From Methanoregula boonei 6A8 (GTDB taxonomy: Archaea > Halobacteriota > Methanomicrobia > Methanomicrobiales > Methanospirillaceae): a stretch of DNA of 64,000 bases. Under the pieces are notes generated by a model that saw only the letters and a list, made by a program, of their open reading frames with translations, was not told the origin of the DNA and did not search any database. Numbering within the stretch: the first letter of the stretch is position 1; every line of letters begins with the position of its first letter. A program made the position numbers and the translations under genes. Positions 33,390 to 42,379 of the stretch are shown here, one piece after another. The stretch is from assembly GCF_000017625.1 (NCBI RefSeq), contig NC_009712.1, positions 1,922,001 through 1,986,000 on the forward strand, written 5' to 3'.

Positions 33390-33998
33390 CTAGAGCCGGG
33401 TCCGGACTCTCCGTCCCTCAATGGTGAGCCGATCCTCGCAGAAGAGGCGGACTGCCTCGGGAAGCGCGATATGCTCCTGGATCAGGATCCGGTTTGCGAG
33501 GGTGTCCTCGTCATCATCATCCATCACCCTGACGCTCCGCTGGAGGATGATGGGGCCGCCATCCAGGCTCTCATCTACGAAGTGGACCGTGCAGCCGGTA
33601 ATCTTCACGCCATGCAAAAGGGCCTGGCGCTGGGCGTGAAGACCGGTGAAGCTGGGCAGGAGTGCCGGGTGGATGTTGATCATCATCCCGGCGTACTCCC
33701 GCACGATTGCAGAACCGAGGATCCGCATGTAGCCGGCGAGAATCACAAGATCCGGGCGTGCTTCTTTGAGTGCGGCAAGGAGCGCCTGCTCGTAGAGCTC
33801 GCGGGAGGCGTACGAGCCGTAATCCACAACAACCACCGGGACACCCGCCTCCTGTGCACGCTCAATGGCAAAGGCTTTGGGGTTATCCGTGACAAGAGCC
33901 ACGCATTCACCCGGGATCCACTTTCGCTGGAGCGCCTCGATCACAGCCTGGAAATTCGAGCCACGTCCCGACGCAACCACCACGATCCGTTTTGTCAT
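33390..33998 (-). CDS. purN: Phosphoribosylglycinamide formyltransferase
   Basis: 202 aa, MTKRIVVVASGRGSNFQAVIEAL. It transfers formyl from 10-formyl-tetrahydrofolate to GAR in purine synthesis. Catalytic residues are present in NIHPALLPSF (Asn, His) and VHFVDESLDGGPI (Asp). Many methanogens use formate-dependent PurT instead, so this folate-type enzyme is noteworthy. The ATG at 33998 is the conserved start; an upstream in-frame Met at 34031 adds a stretch without homology. Confidence 0.93.
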   Translation of the reverse strand: MTKRIVVVASGRGSNFQAVIEALQRKWIPGECVALVTDNPKAFAIERAQEAGVPVVVVDYGSYASRELYEQALLAALKEARPDLVILAGYMRILGSAIVREYAGMMINIHPALLPSFTGLHAQRQALLHGVKITGCTVHFVDESLDGGPIILQRSVRVMDDDDEDTLANRILIQEHIALPEAVRLFCEDRLTIEGRRVRTRL

Positions 33999-34008
33999 GC
34001 TTCCTCCG

Positions 34009-35286
34009 TTAACGGGACTCTTCACGGTCATTTGTCTCCGGGCGGACCACGCACTTGATCTTTACGATCCGCCGCCCGTGCATCTGCATGACCACAAGCG
34101 TGATCCTGCCCCCTTCGATCTCCACCTTTTCACCCGGGTGCTGGGGGAGGTGGCCGAGCCGGTCGATCAACAGGCCGCCGATAGTCTCGTAGGACTCGTC
34201 CATGGGCAATGCCAGGCCAAGCTCCTCGTTTGCATCGTCCACCCACATCTGAGCGTCAAGGATGTACACTCCCTCTGCGATCTTCTGCACATCGGGCTCC
34301 TCACGGTCGTATTCGTCCCGGATATCCCCTACCAGCTCCTCCAGGATGTCCTCGACCGTGACAATACCGACAAAGCCGCTGTATTCGTCGATAATAATTG
34401 CGATCTGCACCCGGTGGACCTGGAGCTCCTTTAAGAGGTCGTCAATCTTCTTGGTCTCGGGAACAAAGGTCGGGTCGTACATGATCTCTTTTATCGAGAG
34501 ATCCTTGCGGTTGGAGACCATCGCGGAGAAGACGTCCTTGACATTGAGAACACCGGTGATGTTATCGATCTGGTCGTGGTACACGGGGATGCGCGAAAAG
34601 CCGGTCTCGTTAAAAAGCCGGATCGCTTCACCGAGTGTTGTGGTATCCTCCATCACGATCGCATCAACGCGGGGGGTCATGATCTCCCGGGCAGTGGTAT
34701 CCCCGAACTCGAGCACCGAGTACAGCATATCCTGTTCATCCTGCTCGATCGTACCCTCTTCCTTGCCCACATCGATCCATTCCTTAATCTCCTCTTCGGT
34801 CACCGCCGGTTCGGCAGAGTCCCTGCCCATCCCAAGCGACGGGCTCACCCGTTCCACCACCCAGATAACCGGGGAGAGGATACGGGAGAGGAAAAGGATC
34901 ACCGGGGCAACGGCACGGGGATAGGTATCCGGGGCCCGGGTAGCATAGATCTTGGGGCCGATCTCCCCAAAGACCAAGAGGACAATCACCACAAACCCGG
35001 TGGCGATCCCGACACCGATGCTGCCAAAAAAGCTGATGGCAATTGCCGTTGCAATGGACGCGGCAGCGATGTTGACAATCGTGTTCCCGACAAGGATCGT
35101 GATCAGGAAGTGATCGGGGTTCTCCTTTAAGCGGGCAAGGGCTGCGGCGCCAGGCTTATTGTCGTTTGCCAGCGTCCGCACCCGTGCCCGGGTAATCGAG
35201 ATCAGGGCCACTTCGGCACTCGAAAAAAATGCGGAGAGCAGGATGCAGATGATAAATAGCAGGAGATAAAAAAAGTCCTCAATCAT
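34009..35286 (-). CDS. CNNM/CorC-HlyC family membrane protein (DUF21-CBS-CBS-CorC_HlyC)
   Basis: 425 aa. Four membrane helices in a DUF21 domain (1-190; IEDFFYLLLFIICILLSAFFSSAEVALIS), two CBS domains (about 205-325; EIMTPRVDAIVMEDTTTL, DLSIKEIMYDPTFVP) and a C-terminal CorC_HlyC domain (about 340-415). The family is linked to Mg2+ or Na+ handling. The start is right at the SAxFSSAE region. Its 3' end reaches into the purN upstream flank. Confidence 0.93.
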   Translation of the reverse strand: MIEDFFYLLLFIICILLSAFFSSAEVALISITRARVRTLANDNKPGAAALARLKENPDHFLITILVGNTIVNIAAASIATAIAISFFGSIGVGIATGFVVIVLLVFGEIGPKIYATRAPDTYPRAVAPVILFLSRILSPVIWVVERVSPSLGMGRDSAEPAVTEEEIKEWIDVGKEEGTIEQDEQDMLYSVLEFGDTTAREIMTPRVDAIVMEDTTTLGEAIRLFNETGFSRIPVYHDQIDNITGVLNVKDVFSAMVSNRKDLSIKEIMYDPTFVPETKKIDDLLKELQVHRVQIAIIIDEYSGFVGIVTVEDILEELVGDIRDEYDREEPDVQKIAEGVYILDAQMWVDDANEELGLALPMDESYETIGGLLIDRLGHLPQHPGEKVEIEGGRITLVVMQMHGRRIVKIKCVVRPETNDREESR

Positions 35287-35402
35287 CCGCTTTCACACCG
35301 TGCACAGGCACGCAGGCATCGTTGGTTCATTTCGTAATCTACACCAGATATAGGGGACAAGATTACATAAAACCAACGGACGGCGGAAAAAAGGGAAGCA
35401 TT

Positions 35403-36230
35403 TTAGCCCTGTTCCACGCACTCCCGCATGAACCGGAGATCCCGTGCAAGGACTGCGCATTTTTCCTCATGAGAGAAGGGCCGGGGAAAATTAAGGTCAT
35501 CAATCTCTAACATCAGGGGGCCCAGGTAATGATGATCGCGGAGGAACCCAAGGATCCGGGCCATCACCGGGCTTTCCTCCAGCGGAAGGTGGAGTCTGCC
35601 CCCGGCAGCCCGGCTGAGGTGAACGTTTGCCAGCCGGTCGCCGCAGAGATCGATGTACTCGGAGACCGTCTCTTCCGAGGAAACGAGGGCATGGGAAGTG
35701 TCCAGGGTAAACTTCAGCCACGGTTCTGCATCAAGCACCTCCCGCATCCGTTCCGGCGTGCAGATGAGGGCATTGACGGCAGGCTCCATGTTCTCCATGG
35801 CCACAGTTACTGTACTTTTCCGGGCTGCCTCCTTCAGTACGGCAAGGTAATGGTCAAATCTGATCTGGTCTGCATCCCCGGGAGGGCGTTTTGCCGTCCG
35901 CCGCCCGGGATGGACCGTGAGAAGCCCGGCCCCGAGCTCCCGGGCAAGGGCAAGCGATCGTACTGCCCATGCAACCGAGACCTCGGCTACATCAGGATTG
36001 ATGGAACAGGGATTAAGATCGAGAACCGGGGTATGGACCGTGAACGTGGCGATCTCCGGGTGCGCCTGCCGGCAGGCTGCTACTTCCCCGGTCGGAAGAC
36101 GGGAAAGCCAGAAGTACGGTGTCTCCAGCCAGTATTCAATCCCGTCAAGGCCCGCCCGCGAAACATGGGAGAATATTTCCGCTGAGGGGTACTCATGGAA
36201 GAACATGCTCGAAACGCCGTAGGCGGTCAT
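35403..36230 (-). CDS. Sugar-phosphate isomerase/epimerase-like TIM barrel protein
   Basis: 275 aa. AP endonuclease family 2 fold: GLDGIEYWLETPYFWL near the start, FTVHTPVLDLNPCSINPDV, LTVHPGRRTAKRPPG (metal-binding His), VAMENMEPAVNALICTPERM (metal-binding Glu) and LTLDTSHALVSSEE (Asp/His). These are the zinc/manganese ligands of the barrel. Specific substrate unknown; an inositol/xylose-type isomerase or endonuclease IV-like role is possible. Divergent promoter with xseA. Confidence 0.85.
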   Translation of the reverse strand: MTAYGVSSMFFHEYPSAEIFSHVSRAGLDGIEYWLETPYFWLSRLPTGEVAACRQAHPEIATFTVHTPVLDLNPCSINPDVAEVSVAWAVRSLALARELGAGLLTVHPGRRTAKRPPGDADQIRFDHYLAVLKEAARKSTVTVAMENMEPAVNALICTPERMREVLDAEPWLKFTLDTSHALVSSEETVSEYIDLCGDRLANVHLSRAAGGRLHLPLEESPVMARILGFLRDHHYLGPLMLEIDDLNFPRPFSHEEKCAVLARDLRFMRECVEQG

Positions 36231-36274
36231 GATAATACTAATTGATAAGCACTTTGGTGCATAATACTTCCTTC

Positions 36275-37549
36275 ATGGACTGGTTTTACCGCACCGAAAC
36301 ACCGGACGAGCGGAAAGAGCCAAAAACGCCCGCTGTCACGGAGGCCCCGCTTACGGTCGGGGAGGTGAGCAGCCTCATCGAAGATCTGCTCGACGACCGG
36401 AGGCTCCAGGATATCCGGGTGCTGGGCGAGGTGACCAACTACAAGCACCACAGCCGGGGCCACCGGTATTTCTCGCTCTCGGAGAAAGGAGGAGGGAGCA
36501 CGGCAGCCATAATACGGTGCGTCATGTGGCGTACAGACGCTGACCGTCTCGTGTTTGTACCCGAGGATGGCATGGAAGTAGTGGTCACCGGGTCGGTCCG
36601 GGTCTATGCCCCGTCAGGCGCTTACCAGGTCCAGGTAAAACGGATGACCCGGGGCGGCCTCGGGGAGAAGTACCTGCTCGTGGAGCAGTGGAAGAAGGAA
36701 CTGGCAGCCGAGGGATGTTTTGCCGCGGAAAGGAAACGCCCGCTCCCGGCATTTCCTGCCCGCGTGGGCGTAGTCACTTCGGAAACCGGGGCGGTGATCC
36801 ACGATATCCGCATCGTGATCGCCCGGCGTTTCCCGGTGGAGATCGTTATCTCCCCGACTGCCGTGCAAGGCGAGGAAGCGCACACCGATATCGCACTGGC
36901 TATCACACGGGTCGCTAGCCATGTGGATGTAGTGATCGTAGCCCGGGGAGGCGGGAGTTTCGAGGATCTCTTTGCCTTCAACCACCCTGACGTAGTGCGG
37001 GCGATTGCAGCCTGCCCGGTACCGGTGGTCTCGGCCATCGGCCATGAAGTTGATGTGACCCTGGCCGATCTTGCGGCAGATATTCGGGCCCCGACCCCGT
37101 CTGCGGCAGCAGAACTCGTAGTACCGGATCGGCGGGATCTCCGGGTGGCGCTTGGGGAGCTCCGGTGCCAGCTGGGCGGGGCTCTCCTTGCCCGGGTTGC
37201 CCGGGCCCAAAAGGACGTAGCGGATCTCCGTGACCGGCTCCGCCCCCAGCGGTTCTGCCGGAAGATCGGAGAGAAAAGGCAGGCCACGGCCGATCTTTCC
37301 GAACGGCTCGAACGGGCCTTTGTCACCCGGATCGAGCGGGACCGGCTCGTGCTTGCGGAGATGAGAACGGCACTCGAAGGCAGGAGCCCGCGAGCGGTCC
37401 TTGCCCGGGGCTACTGCGTGGCAGAAAAAGGCGGCACCGTGGTGCGATCAGCGGGTGCCCTGCATAAAGACGACCACCTGTCCCTGCATTTTTACGATGG
37501 CAGGGGCGGAGTGGTGGTGGAGCGTGTGGACCATGACGGGAACCTATGA
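36275..37549 (+). CDS. xseA: Exodeoxyribonuclease VII large subunit
   Basis: 424 aa. N-terminal OB domain (LTVGEVSSLIEDLLDDRRLQDIRVLGEVTNYKHHSRGHRYFSLSE), then the catalytic Exonuc_VII_L domain with VVTSETGAVIHDI and VARGGGSFEDLFAFNHPDVVRAI, and IGHEVDVTLADLAADIRAPTPSAAAELV, all diagnostic. A single-strand-specific exonuclease. Bacterial in origin; in archaea it is patchy in Methanomicrobia. Start 36275 (MDWFYRTE) follows an AT-rich leader. Confidence 0.95.
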   Translation: MDWFYRTETPDERKEPKTPAVTEAPLTVGEVSSLIEDLLDDRRLQDIRVLGEVTNYKHHSRGHRYFSLSEKGGGSTAAIIRCVMWRTDADRLVFVPEDGMEVVVTGSVRVYAPSGAYQVQVKRMTRGGLGEKYLLVEQWKKELAAEGCFAAERKRPLPAFPARVGVVTSETGAVIHDIRIVIARRFPVEIVISPTAVQGEEAHTDIALAITRVASHVDVVIVARGGGSFEDLFAFNHPDVVRAIAACPVPVVSAIGHEVDVTLADLAADIRAPTPSAAAELVVPDRRDLRVALGELRCQLGGALLARVARAQKDVADLRDRLRPQRFCRKIGEKRQATADLSERLERAFVTRIERDRLVLAEMRTALEGRSPRAVLARGYCVAEKGGTVVRSAGALHKDDHLSLHFYDGRGGVVVERVDHDGNL

Positions 37550-37718
37550 GGAAAAGATCGAAGAACTGCGGCAGATCATCGCAAAGATCGAGGACGGCAC
37601 GACGAGCCTTGACGAGAGCATGAAGCTCTACGAACAAGGGGCGGCACTTGTGAAGCAGTGCGAGACGCTTCTTGCTGATGCAGAAGAGAAGATCACGACG
37701 CTGGCCCGGGGCGCGTAA
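37533..37718 (+). CDS. xseB: Exodeoxyribonuclease VII small subunit
   Basis: 61 aa, MTGTYEEKIEELRQIIAKIEDGTTSLDESMKLYEQGAALVKQCETLL, the coiled-coil XseB pattern. It overlaps the end of xseA by 17 nt in a different frame, giving tight stoichiometric coupling. Its 3' end overlaps the convergent DUF371 gene by 26 nt. Confidence 0.93.
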   Translation: MTGTYEEKIEELRQIIAKIEDGTTSLDESMKLYEQGAALVKQCETLLADAEEKITTLARGA

Positions 37719-38130
37719 CCGTCAGGGTAACGATAAGCTCGTCTCCCTGCCGGAGCCGGGCAATAAGTTCCCGGGGCAATGTGGCAGCAACCGCGTCCGA
37801 GCAGATGCCAATCGTTCGTGAGCAAGTAAACGTGCTGCGCCGCCAGACCATATCGGTGGGGTGACTGAGGGTGAGCCGGTCCGAGCCTTTTGCATGGATC
37901 TCCGCCGTAATCTCCCCTGACGCGAGCCGGGTGGTGAGCATCGCGTCATCATGGCAGAGAAGGGAACGGAATTCCTGCGAGAGGCCGGCGCAGCCCCTGT
38001 CAGCTGCAACCCCGACGATACAATTACCGTTCTCCGTAAGGTGTTCCTCGCACGTCACTTCAAACGTCGTCGGGTGGGTACCAAGGACAAGGGGATGCCC
38101 CCGGCAGCGGATGATCTCCTGCGCCTCCAT
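37693..38130 (-). CDS. DUF371 protein
   Basis: 145 aa: EIIRCRGHPLVLGTHPTTFEVTCEEHLTENGNCIVGVAADRGCAGLS, then LTLSHPTDMVWRRSTFTCSRTIGICSDAVAATLPRELIARLRQGDELIV. This is the archaeal DUF371 family, with many conserved Cys and His but no known function. It ends within the 3' end of xseB (opposite strand). Confidence 0.9.
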   Translation of the reverse strand: MEAQEIIRCRGHPLVLGTHPTTFEVTCEEHLTENGNCIVGVAADRGCAGLSQEFRSLLCHDDAMLTTRLASGEITAEIHAKGSDRLTLSHPTDMVWRRSTFTCSRTIGICSDAVAATLPRELIARLRQGDELIVTLTVTRPGPAS

Positions 38131-38164
38131 GCTTTATCATGTGAGGGTTGCCATTCATATTTTA

Positions 38165-38740
38165 ATGTTTATCACCGTTCCGTGCCCTGAATGCAAGGAA
38201 GAGACCGAGCACGAGATCCTCTCCGAATCCCGCGACCGGCTCGTCCGGTGCACTGCATGCGGGCACCACCACCATATCCCCAGGGAAAAAGAGGTAAAAC
38301 CACTTGTGGTAAAGACGATCATCTCCCGTGAGGGGACCTCGATTGCCGGGACCATTGAGTTTGACCCCGAGGACGAATGCTCCGTGGACGACCATCTGGT
38401 TGCCGAGGCCGGGGATGAAGCCTATGGGGTCGAGATCACGGCAGTCGAGTGCGGAGAAAAGCGGCCGCAGCGGGCGAAGGTAAAGGATATCACCACATTG
38501 TGGACCCGGACCATCGACCGGGTAGTGGTGAAGATCTCCATCCACGACGGCAGGAAGACCATTCCACTCTACCTAGAATGCGAAGGCGAGGACGAGTTCG
38601 TGGTAGGCCAGAAATACGTGGTGGACGGAAAGCGTTTCACCCTCTCCCACATCAAGCTGCGCGATGGCCCCCTGATGCGAAAGCCGGACTGGAAGACCTT
38701 TGCCCGCCGGATCAAGAGGGTCTACGGCGTCAGGTCATAA
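38165..38740 (+). CDS. HVO_0476-type zinc finger protein
   Basis: 191 aa. An N-terminal zinc ribbon (TVPCPECKEETEHEIL ... RCTACGHHHHIP) precedes a two-lobed beta domain (VKTIISREGTSIAGTIEF, WTRTIDRVVVKISIHDG). The protein family is restricted to Euryarchaeota and function is unknown. The ATG lies only about 5 nt after an AT-rich box, so transcription probably starts at or just before the ATG. A poly-T run follows. Confidence 0.85.
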   Translation: MFITVPCPECKEETEHEILSESRDRLVRCTACGHHHHIPREKEVKPLVVKTIISREGTSIAGTIEFDPEDECSVDDHLVAEAGDEAYGVEITAVECGEKRPQRAKVKDITTLWTRTIDRVVVKISIHDGRKTIPLYLECEGEDEFVVGQKYVVDGKRFTLSHIKLRDGPLMRKPDWKTFARRIKRVYGVRS

Positions 38741-38744
38741 TCTC

Positions 38745-38752
38745 TTTTTTTT
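38745..38752 (+). terminator. Poly-T terminator
   Basis: Eight T residues start 5 nt after the stop codon of the zinc-finger gene, with a second T-rich run nearby at about 38819. Consistent with archaeal intrinsic termination. Confidence 0.55.
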
Positions 38753-38873
38753 AAGGGCGGCAATTCCATATTCCGGGGACTGTTTGCCAGCCGCTTTCCC
38801 GAAAAAACGGGGAATACCTGTTTTTCAAGCGCCGGGCGTCAGAAAAGACAGCACGGTTAAAAAAAATGAATGA

Positions 38874-39572
38874 TCAGCTCGATGCGGAGTTGATCGAATC
38901 AACCGTGATATCAACGGTCGGGTAAGAGAAATCTATGGTGACGCCATCGGCAGTCTTGTTGGTTACCTGGGCAATCCGGACATACGTTGGAGTGGAGTTG
39001 TCCTCAGAGGCGTACGGGTTGCTGGAGACACCCATATTCAGGTAGTCCCCGACACTGATCGAGGAGAGGCTCATGTTCCCTGCCGAAAGCTGGTCTTTTG
39101 ACCAGAACTGGGTCATGGGCTTGGTGGAATCAAGGGAGATGGTCTTCTGGCTGTTTGCCTTCATGCCAACAACACCGGAACTGATGGCGTTGAACTCATC
39201 CCGGAACAGGGCAAACTGGTTATCGGTTGACCAGCCGTTTGTCGGGGTATAGAATGCGATCGGGTACACGCTGTCGGAATAGGTCTGGTTAGCCGTAATC
39301 GTCAGCGGTTTCGCGTACAGTACACCTGATCCTTCTTTGGCAAGCTGCAGGTACAGTTGGGAGCTCGAGGTCAGGATGGGGGCTCCCTGCGCATTCTTAA
39401 ACGTATAATCAATCTGTACCGTGTCACCGGGCTTTATCGTGGCAAGGCTTGAGATCCAGCTCGAACCCATGGCCGATACCACCATCAGGACCACAAAAAC
39501 AACCCCGACGATAACAGCGATTACTTTTATCCACATCTTCTGCGATTTTTCTGCCTGTTTTTTCGTGCCCAT
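38874..39572 (-). CDS. Membrane-anchored FKBP-like peptidyl-prolyl isomerase
   Basis: 232 aa from MGTKKQAEKSQKMW; preceded by a strong AAGGAGGA ribosome site. One transmembrane helix (VIAVIVGVVFVVLMVVSAMG, about 18-38), then an FKBP fold (TIKPGDTVQIDYTFKNAQGAPILTSSSQL ... SSGVVGMKANSQKTISL), with a large insert. The canonical FxxS/T and DY segments are partly altered (DYTFKNAQGAPILTSS replaces the usual DGxVFDSS), so catalysis may be weak. It probably assists folding outside the cytoplasm. Confidence 0.8.
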   Translation of the reverse strand: MGTKKQAEKSQKMWIKVIAVIVGVVFVVLMVVSAMGSSWISSLATIKPGDTVQIDYTFKNAQGAPILTSSSQLYLQLAKEGSGVLYAKPLTITANQTYSDSVYPIAFYTPTNGWSTDNQFALFRDEFNAISSGVVGMKANSQKTISLDSTKPMTQFWSKDQLSAGNMSLSSISVGDYLNMGVSSNPYASEDNSTPTYVRIAQVTNKTADGVTIDFSYPTVDITVDSINSASS

Positions 39573-40038
39573 GCCTAAAATCCTCCTTATTAGTTCCTTG
39601 TTGAACGGTCTTAAACTATTCTTTCCAAACGGGGAGGTGGTTGCCGGGAGCAGCTGCCAACCGGCCAGGGTATTAATGTGCCCCAAGAACCCAAGCAGAA
39701 CCCGGGAGGCCAAGGGTACTTTTTTTATTTTGCCGGACCCCCCTTTCATTTTTGTGCGGACCGCACGTACCCCTTTCGAGTGAAAAAAGCAGGGGTTTGC
39801 GGAAAATGATCTATGGCATGCTCCGGCGGGTAGCGGTACTGCCCGCGGACGTTATCCATGAAGCAAAAAAGCCAGATTCAAAAGCGGTGTCCTGGAAGTC
39901 CATCTCAAACGCCAGACCATCGCACCATCCTCGGGCATCACAATCATGTGAGGCTCCTTACCCTTCGTACCTCATTTCCTTTTTTGTTATTCCGGTCCAC
40001 CGATTCCTTTAATGTTACCGGCACCGGAAATTGTACAG
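39573..40038. other. Divergent intergenic region
   Basis: 466 nt between the FKBP-like gene (minus) and the CBS-ParB gene (plus). It contains a near-perfect palindrome GTGCGG-A-CCGCAC at 39754-39766, a possible operator, and AT-rich promoter tracts on both sides. No coding signal on either strand. Confidence 0.45.
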
Positions 40039-40824
40039 ATGGATAAGAAAAAGGTCAAGGACTACATGACCTACGATGTAGTCAGCGTGGATCTCCACGG
40101 GAAGGTGGAATCAGTCATCGAGAAGATCCAGCAGACCAAGCACGATGGCTTCCCGGTCCTTGACGGGGATGTGGTAGTCGGGTATATCGCCGCCCGGGAC
40201 CTTCTCTTTGTCAAGCCGGGCGAGACAATCGAGGCCGCCATGTCCGGCGAACTGATTGTTGCCGACCCCGAGATGGACATCAACGATGCAGCCCGGGTGA
40301 TCTTCAGGAGCGGCATCCAGAAACTTCCGGTCGTGGACGAGAAAAATCACCTGCTGGGCATTATCTCCAATTCCGATGTGATTCGCTCGCAGATCGAGCA
40401 CGTCTCTCCCGAAAAAGTCTTTAACTTCATGACCACGCTCAAGAAACTCTATGGTGTGGATCCCACCCTCAACCGCGGGATCGTCCCCGTTAAAGATCTG
40501 CTCCCTACCCAGTCTAAGATCTACCAGGACGAACTCGAAGGCCGGATCTACGAGATCAAGAAAGGGCTTGCCGAGCCTATTATCGTGGTGCGCCGCCCGG
40601 GGAGGATCATTCTTGTGGACGGCCATCACCGGGCGATCGCGGCAAAAAAACTGGGCATCACGGCGCTGGATGCATACATCATCGAGGTTAACGAGGATAT
40701 CGAACTGGGTATGGAACGGACCGCCCACACAATGAACCTCAAGACGCTGGACGATGTCCAGGTGCTGGATTACGCCCGCCACCCGCTCGTGGCTATCACA
40801 CACCGGTTGGTAAAACGCCCGTAA
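40039..40824 (+). CDS. CBS-pair protein with ParB/Srx-like domain
   Basis: 261 aa. Two CBS domains (about 5-125; VKDYMTYDVVSVDLHGKVESVI, VADPEMDINDAARVIFRSGIQKLPVVDEKN) that sense adenine nucleotides, then a ParB/sulfiredoxin-like domain (about 140-261; RGIVPVKDLLPTQSKIYQDELEGRIYEIKKGLAEPIIVVRRPGRIILVDGHHRAIAAKK). This fusion is seen in methanogens. The G-x-H-R in DGHHRAIAAKK is the ParB box II, giving probable nucleotide chemistry or DNA binding. Start 40039, before DKKKVKDYM. Confidence 0.85.
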   Translation: MDKKKVKDYMTYDVVSVDLHGKVESVIEKIQQTKHDGFPVLDGDVVVGYIAARDLLFVKPGETIEAAMSGELIVADPEMDINDAARVIFRSGIQKLPVVDEKNHLLGIISNSDVIRSQIEHVSPEKVFNFMTTLKKLYGVDPTLNRGIVPVKDLLPTQSKIYQDELEGRIYEIKKGLAEPIIVVRRPGRIILVDGHHRAIAAKKLGITALDAYIIEVNEDIELGMERTAHTMNLKTLDDVQVLDYARHPLVAITHRLVKRP

Positions 40825-40852
40825 AATACGAAAAATAGGAAATTATCTTTTT

Positions 40853-42031
40853 TTACGATCCCTCGCACCGGAGGTCGAACTTGTCGTTGAGCACGTGCTC
40901 TTTTATGATCTGATTATCGCAGACCACGATCTCAGGCCAGATTCGGGTCTTGGAATGGACCACCACGTTGTTGCGCAGCACCACCCGGGGGCCAAGAACG
41001 GTATCGTTCTCAATACTGCAGCCCTCACCTATATGGGTGTCGTTATCAATGATGCTTCCTGAGATCGTGCTGTTTGATCCGATTGTTACCCGGTTGTAGA
41101 GCGAAGACGAGAAGATCTTCGCGTTGTTCCGGATAATGCAGCGCTCGCCGATACTCGTATAGGGACCGATCAGCACGTTGTTTCCGATGGTGGTGCCCGA
41201 TCCAATCGATACCGGCCCGATCACCCGGGTGTTCTTCCCAAGGGTTATCGAATCCCCAAGATTCACCGGTCCCTGGATCCGGGCTCCGTGCATGGAAAGA
41301 TCGCCGATGATATCGGTGGTGGTGATCTCCTGGAGTTTCCAGCGCTCGGCCTGGCGGAGCATGTGCGGGCTGCCCACATCGGTCCAGTTCCCGCGGGCAA
41401 GCCAGCCCTTGAGGGATTTTCCTTCCTCCATCAGGCGCGGGAAAATGTCCCGGGCAAAGTCGGATTTTTTCCCGGACGGAATATAATCGAAGATCTCAGG
41501 ACTGCAGACGTACATCCCGGTGCTTGCGAGATTGGAGAAGATCTCTCCGGGGGAAGGCTTCTCCTTGAACCGTTTTATCTCATAACTCACATCGATCTCA
41601 GCGATACCATACTCCCCGGGATCATCGATCGAGATCAGGCCGATTGTAGTAACGGCCTTCTCCTTCTGGTGGGTCCGGTAGAATTCAAGGACATTAAGAT
41701 CGGTAACATGATCGCCGCCGACCACAAGGAAGTCCTGATCGTCAAGATATTTTTTGGCATTGCGCACGCTGCCGGCTGTCCCGAGCTTGGTTTTCTCATG
41801 GACATACGTGATATCAACGCCATAGAGTGACCCATCACCTAGCGCAGCCTCGATGTCTTTTCCCATGTATCCAAGGGTCATCACCACTTCGCGGAACCCA
41901 AGGTTGGAGAGATGGGAAACCAGGTGCTGGATTGACGGTCGGTTGACGATCGGAATACAGGGTTTTGGCCGTTCGAAGGTGAGAGGGCGCAGGCGTGTAC
42001 CTTCGCCCCCGCACATGATACACACCTTCAT
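40853..42031 (-). CDS. Sugar-1-phosphate nucleotidyltransferase with left-handed beta-helix
   Basis: 392 aa. N-terminal pyrophosphorylase: CIMCGGEGTRLRPLTFERPKPCIPIVNRPSIQHLV (signature GGxGTRLRPLTxxxPKP), VVGGDHVTDLNVLEFYRTH. C-terminal hexapeptide repeats (TLGKNTRVIGPVSIGSGTTIGNNVLIGPYTSIGERCII...) form a left-handed helix from about 255. Likely makes NDP-sugar for surface glycans or exopolysaccharides; the GDP/UDP/dTDP specificity is not decided by the sequence. Confidence 0.9.
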   Translation of the reverse strand: MKVCIMCGGEGTRLRPLTFERPKPCIPIVNRPSIQHLVSHLSNLGFREVVMTLGYMGKDIEAALGDGSLYGVDITYVHEKTKLGTAGSVRNAKKYLDDQDFLVVGGDHVTDLNVLEFYRTHQKEKAVTTIGLISIDDPGEYGIAEIDVSYEIKRFKEKPSPGEIFSNLASTGMYVCSPEIFDYIPSGKKSDFARDIFPRLMEEGKSLKGWLARGNWTDVGSPHMLRQAERWKLQEITTTDIIGDLSMHGARIQGPVNLGDSITLGKNTRVIGPVSIGSGTTIGNNVLIGPYTSIGERCIIRNNAKIFSSSLYNRVTIGSNSTISGSIIDNDTHIGEGCSIENDTVLGPRVVLRNNVVVHSKTRIWPEIVVCDNQIIKEHVLNDKFDLRCEGS

Positions 42032-42098
42032 GGTTCACACGTTGGCGTTGAATTGCTTTAAGTATAGTGCCTGAAAAACAGTACAGCCGGGAGAGATC

Positions 42099-42365
42099 AT
42101 GGGATCGGAAACATACCGGGATCTTGATGTATCAGGAGGAACCGTGCAGTGCCTGCCGGAGAAGCGGGAGCCCGTGGAGCATTGCCGCCTCTGCATCCAT
42201 TGCCGGGAATTCAAAGTAAAGGGCCAGTTTGTGAAATCCCCCTCCCTTGCCTATTGCGTGAAATGCCGGGTAACCGGGGAAGTAGACCTCTCGGTCGTCC
42301 AGGCGGTCCGGTGTGCGGATCGCCAGAGCGAGGGGTTCCACAGCATCACAAGCCTTATCGGGTAA
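42099..42365 (+). CDS. Small Cys-rich protein, unknown
   Basis: 88 aa with C-x2-C-x2-C and C-x2-C patterns (HCRLCIHCREFKVKG, YCVKCRVTGE, VRCADRQ), likely zinc or iron-sulfur binding. MGSETYRDLDVSGG start behind GGGAGAG. Divergent from the nucleotidyltransferase; convergent with cobyric acid synthase. No recognised family. Confidence 0.68.
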   Translation: MGSETYRDLDVSGGTVQCLPEKREPVEHCRLCIHCREFKVKGQFVKSPSLAYCVKCRVTGEVDLSVVQAVRCADRQSEGFHSITSLIG

Positions 42366-42379
42366 AACAGGCCATCCCG

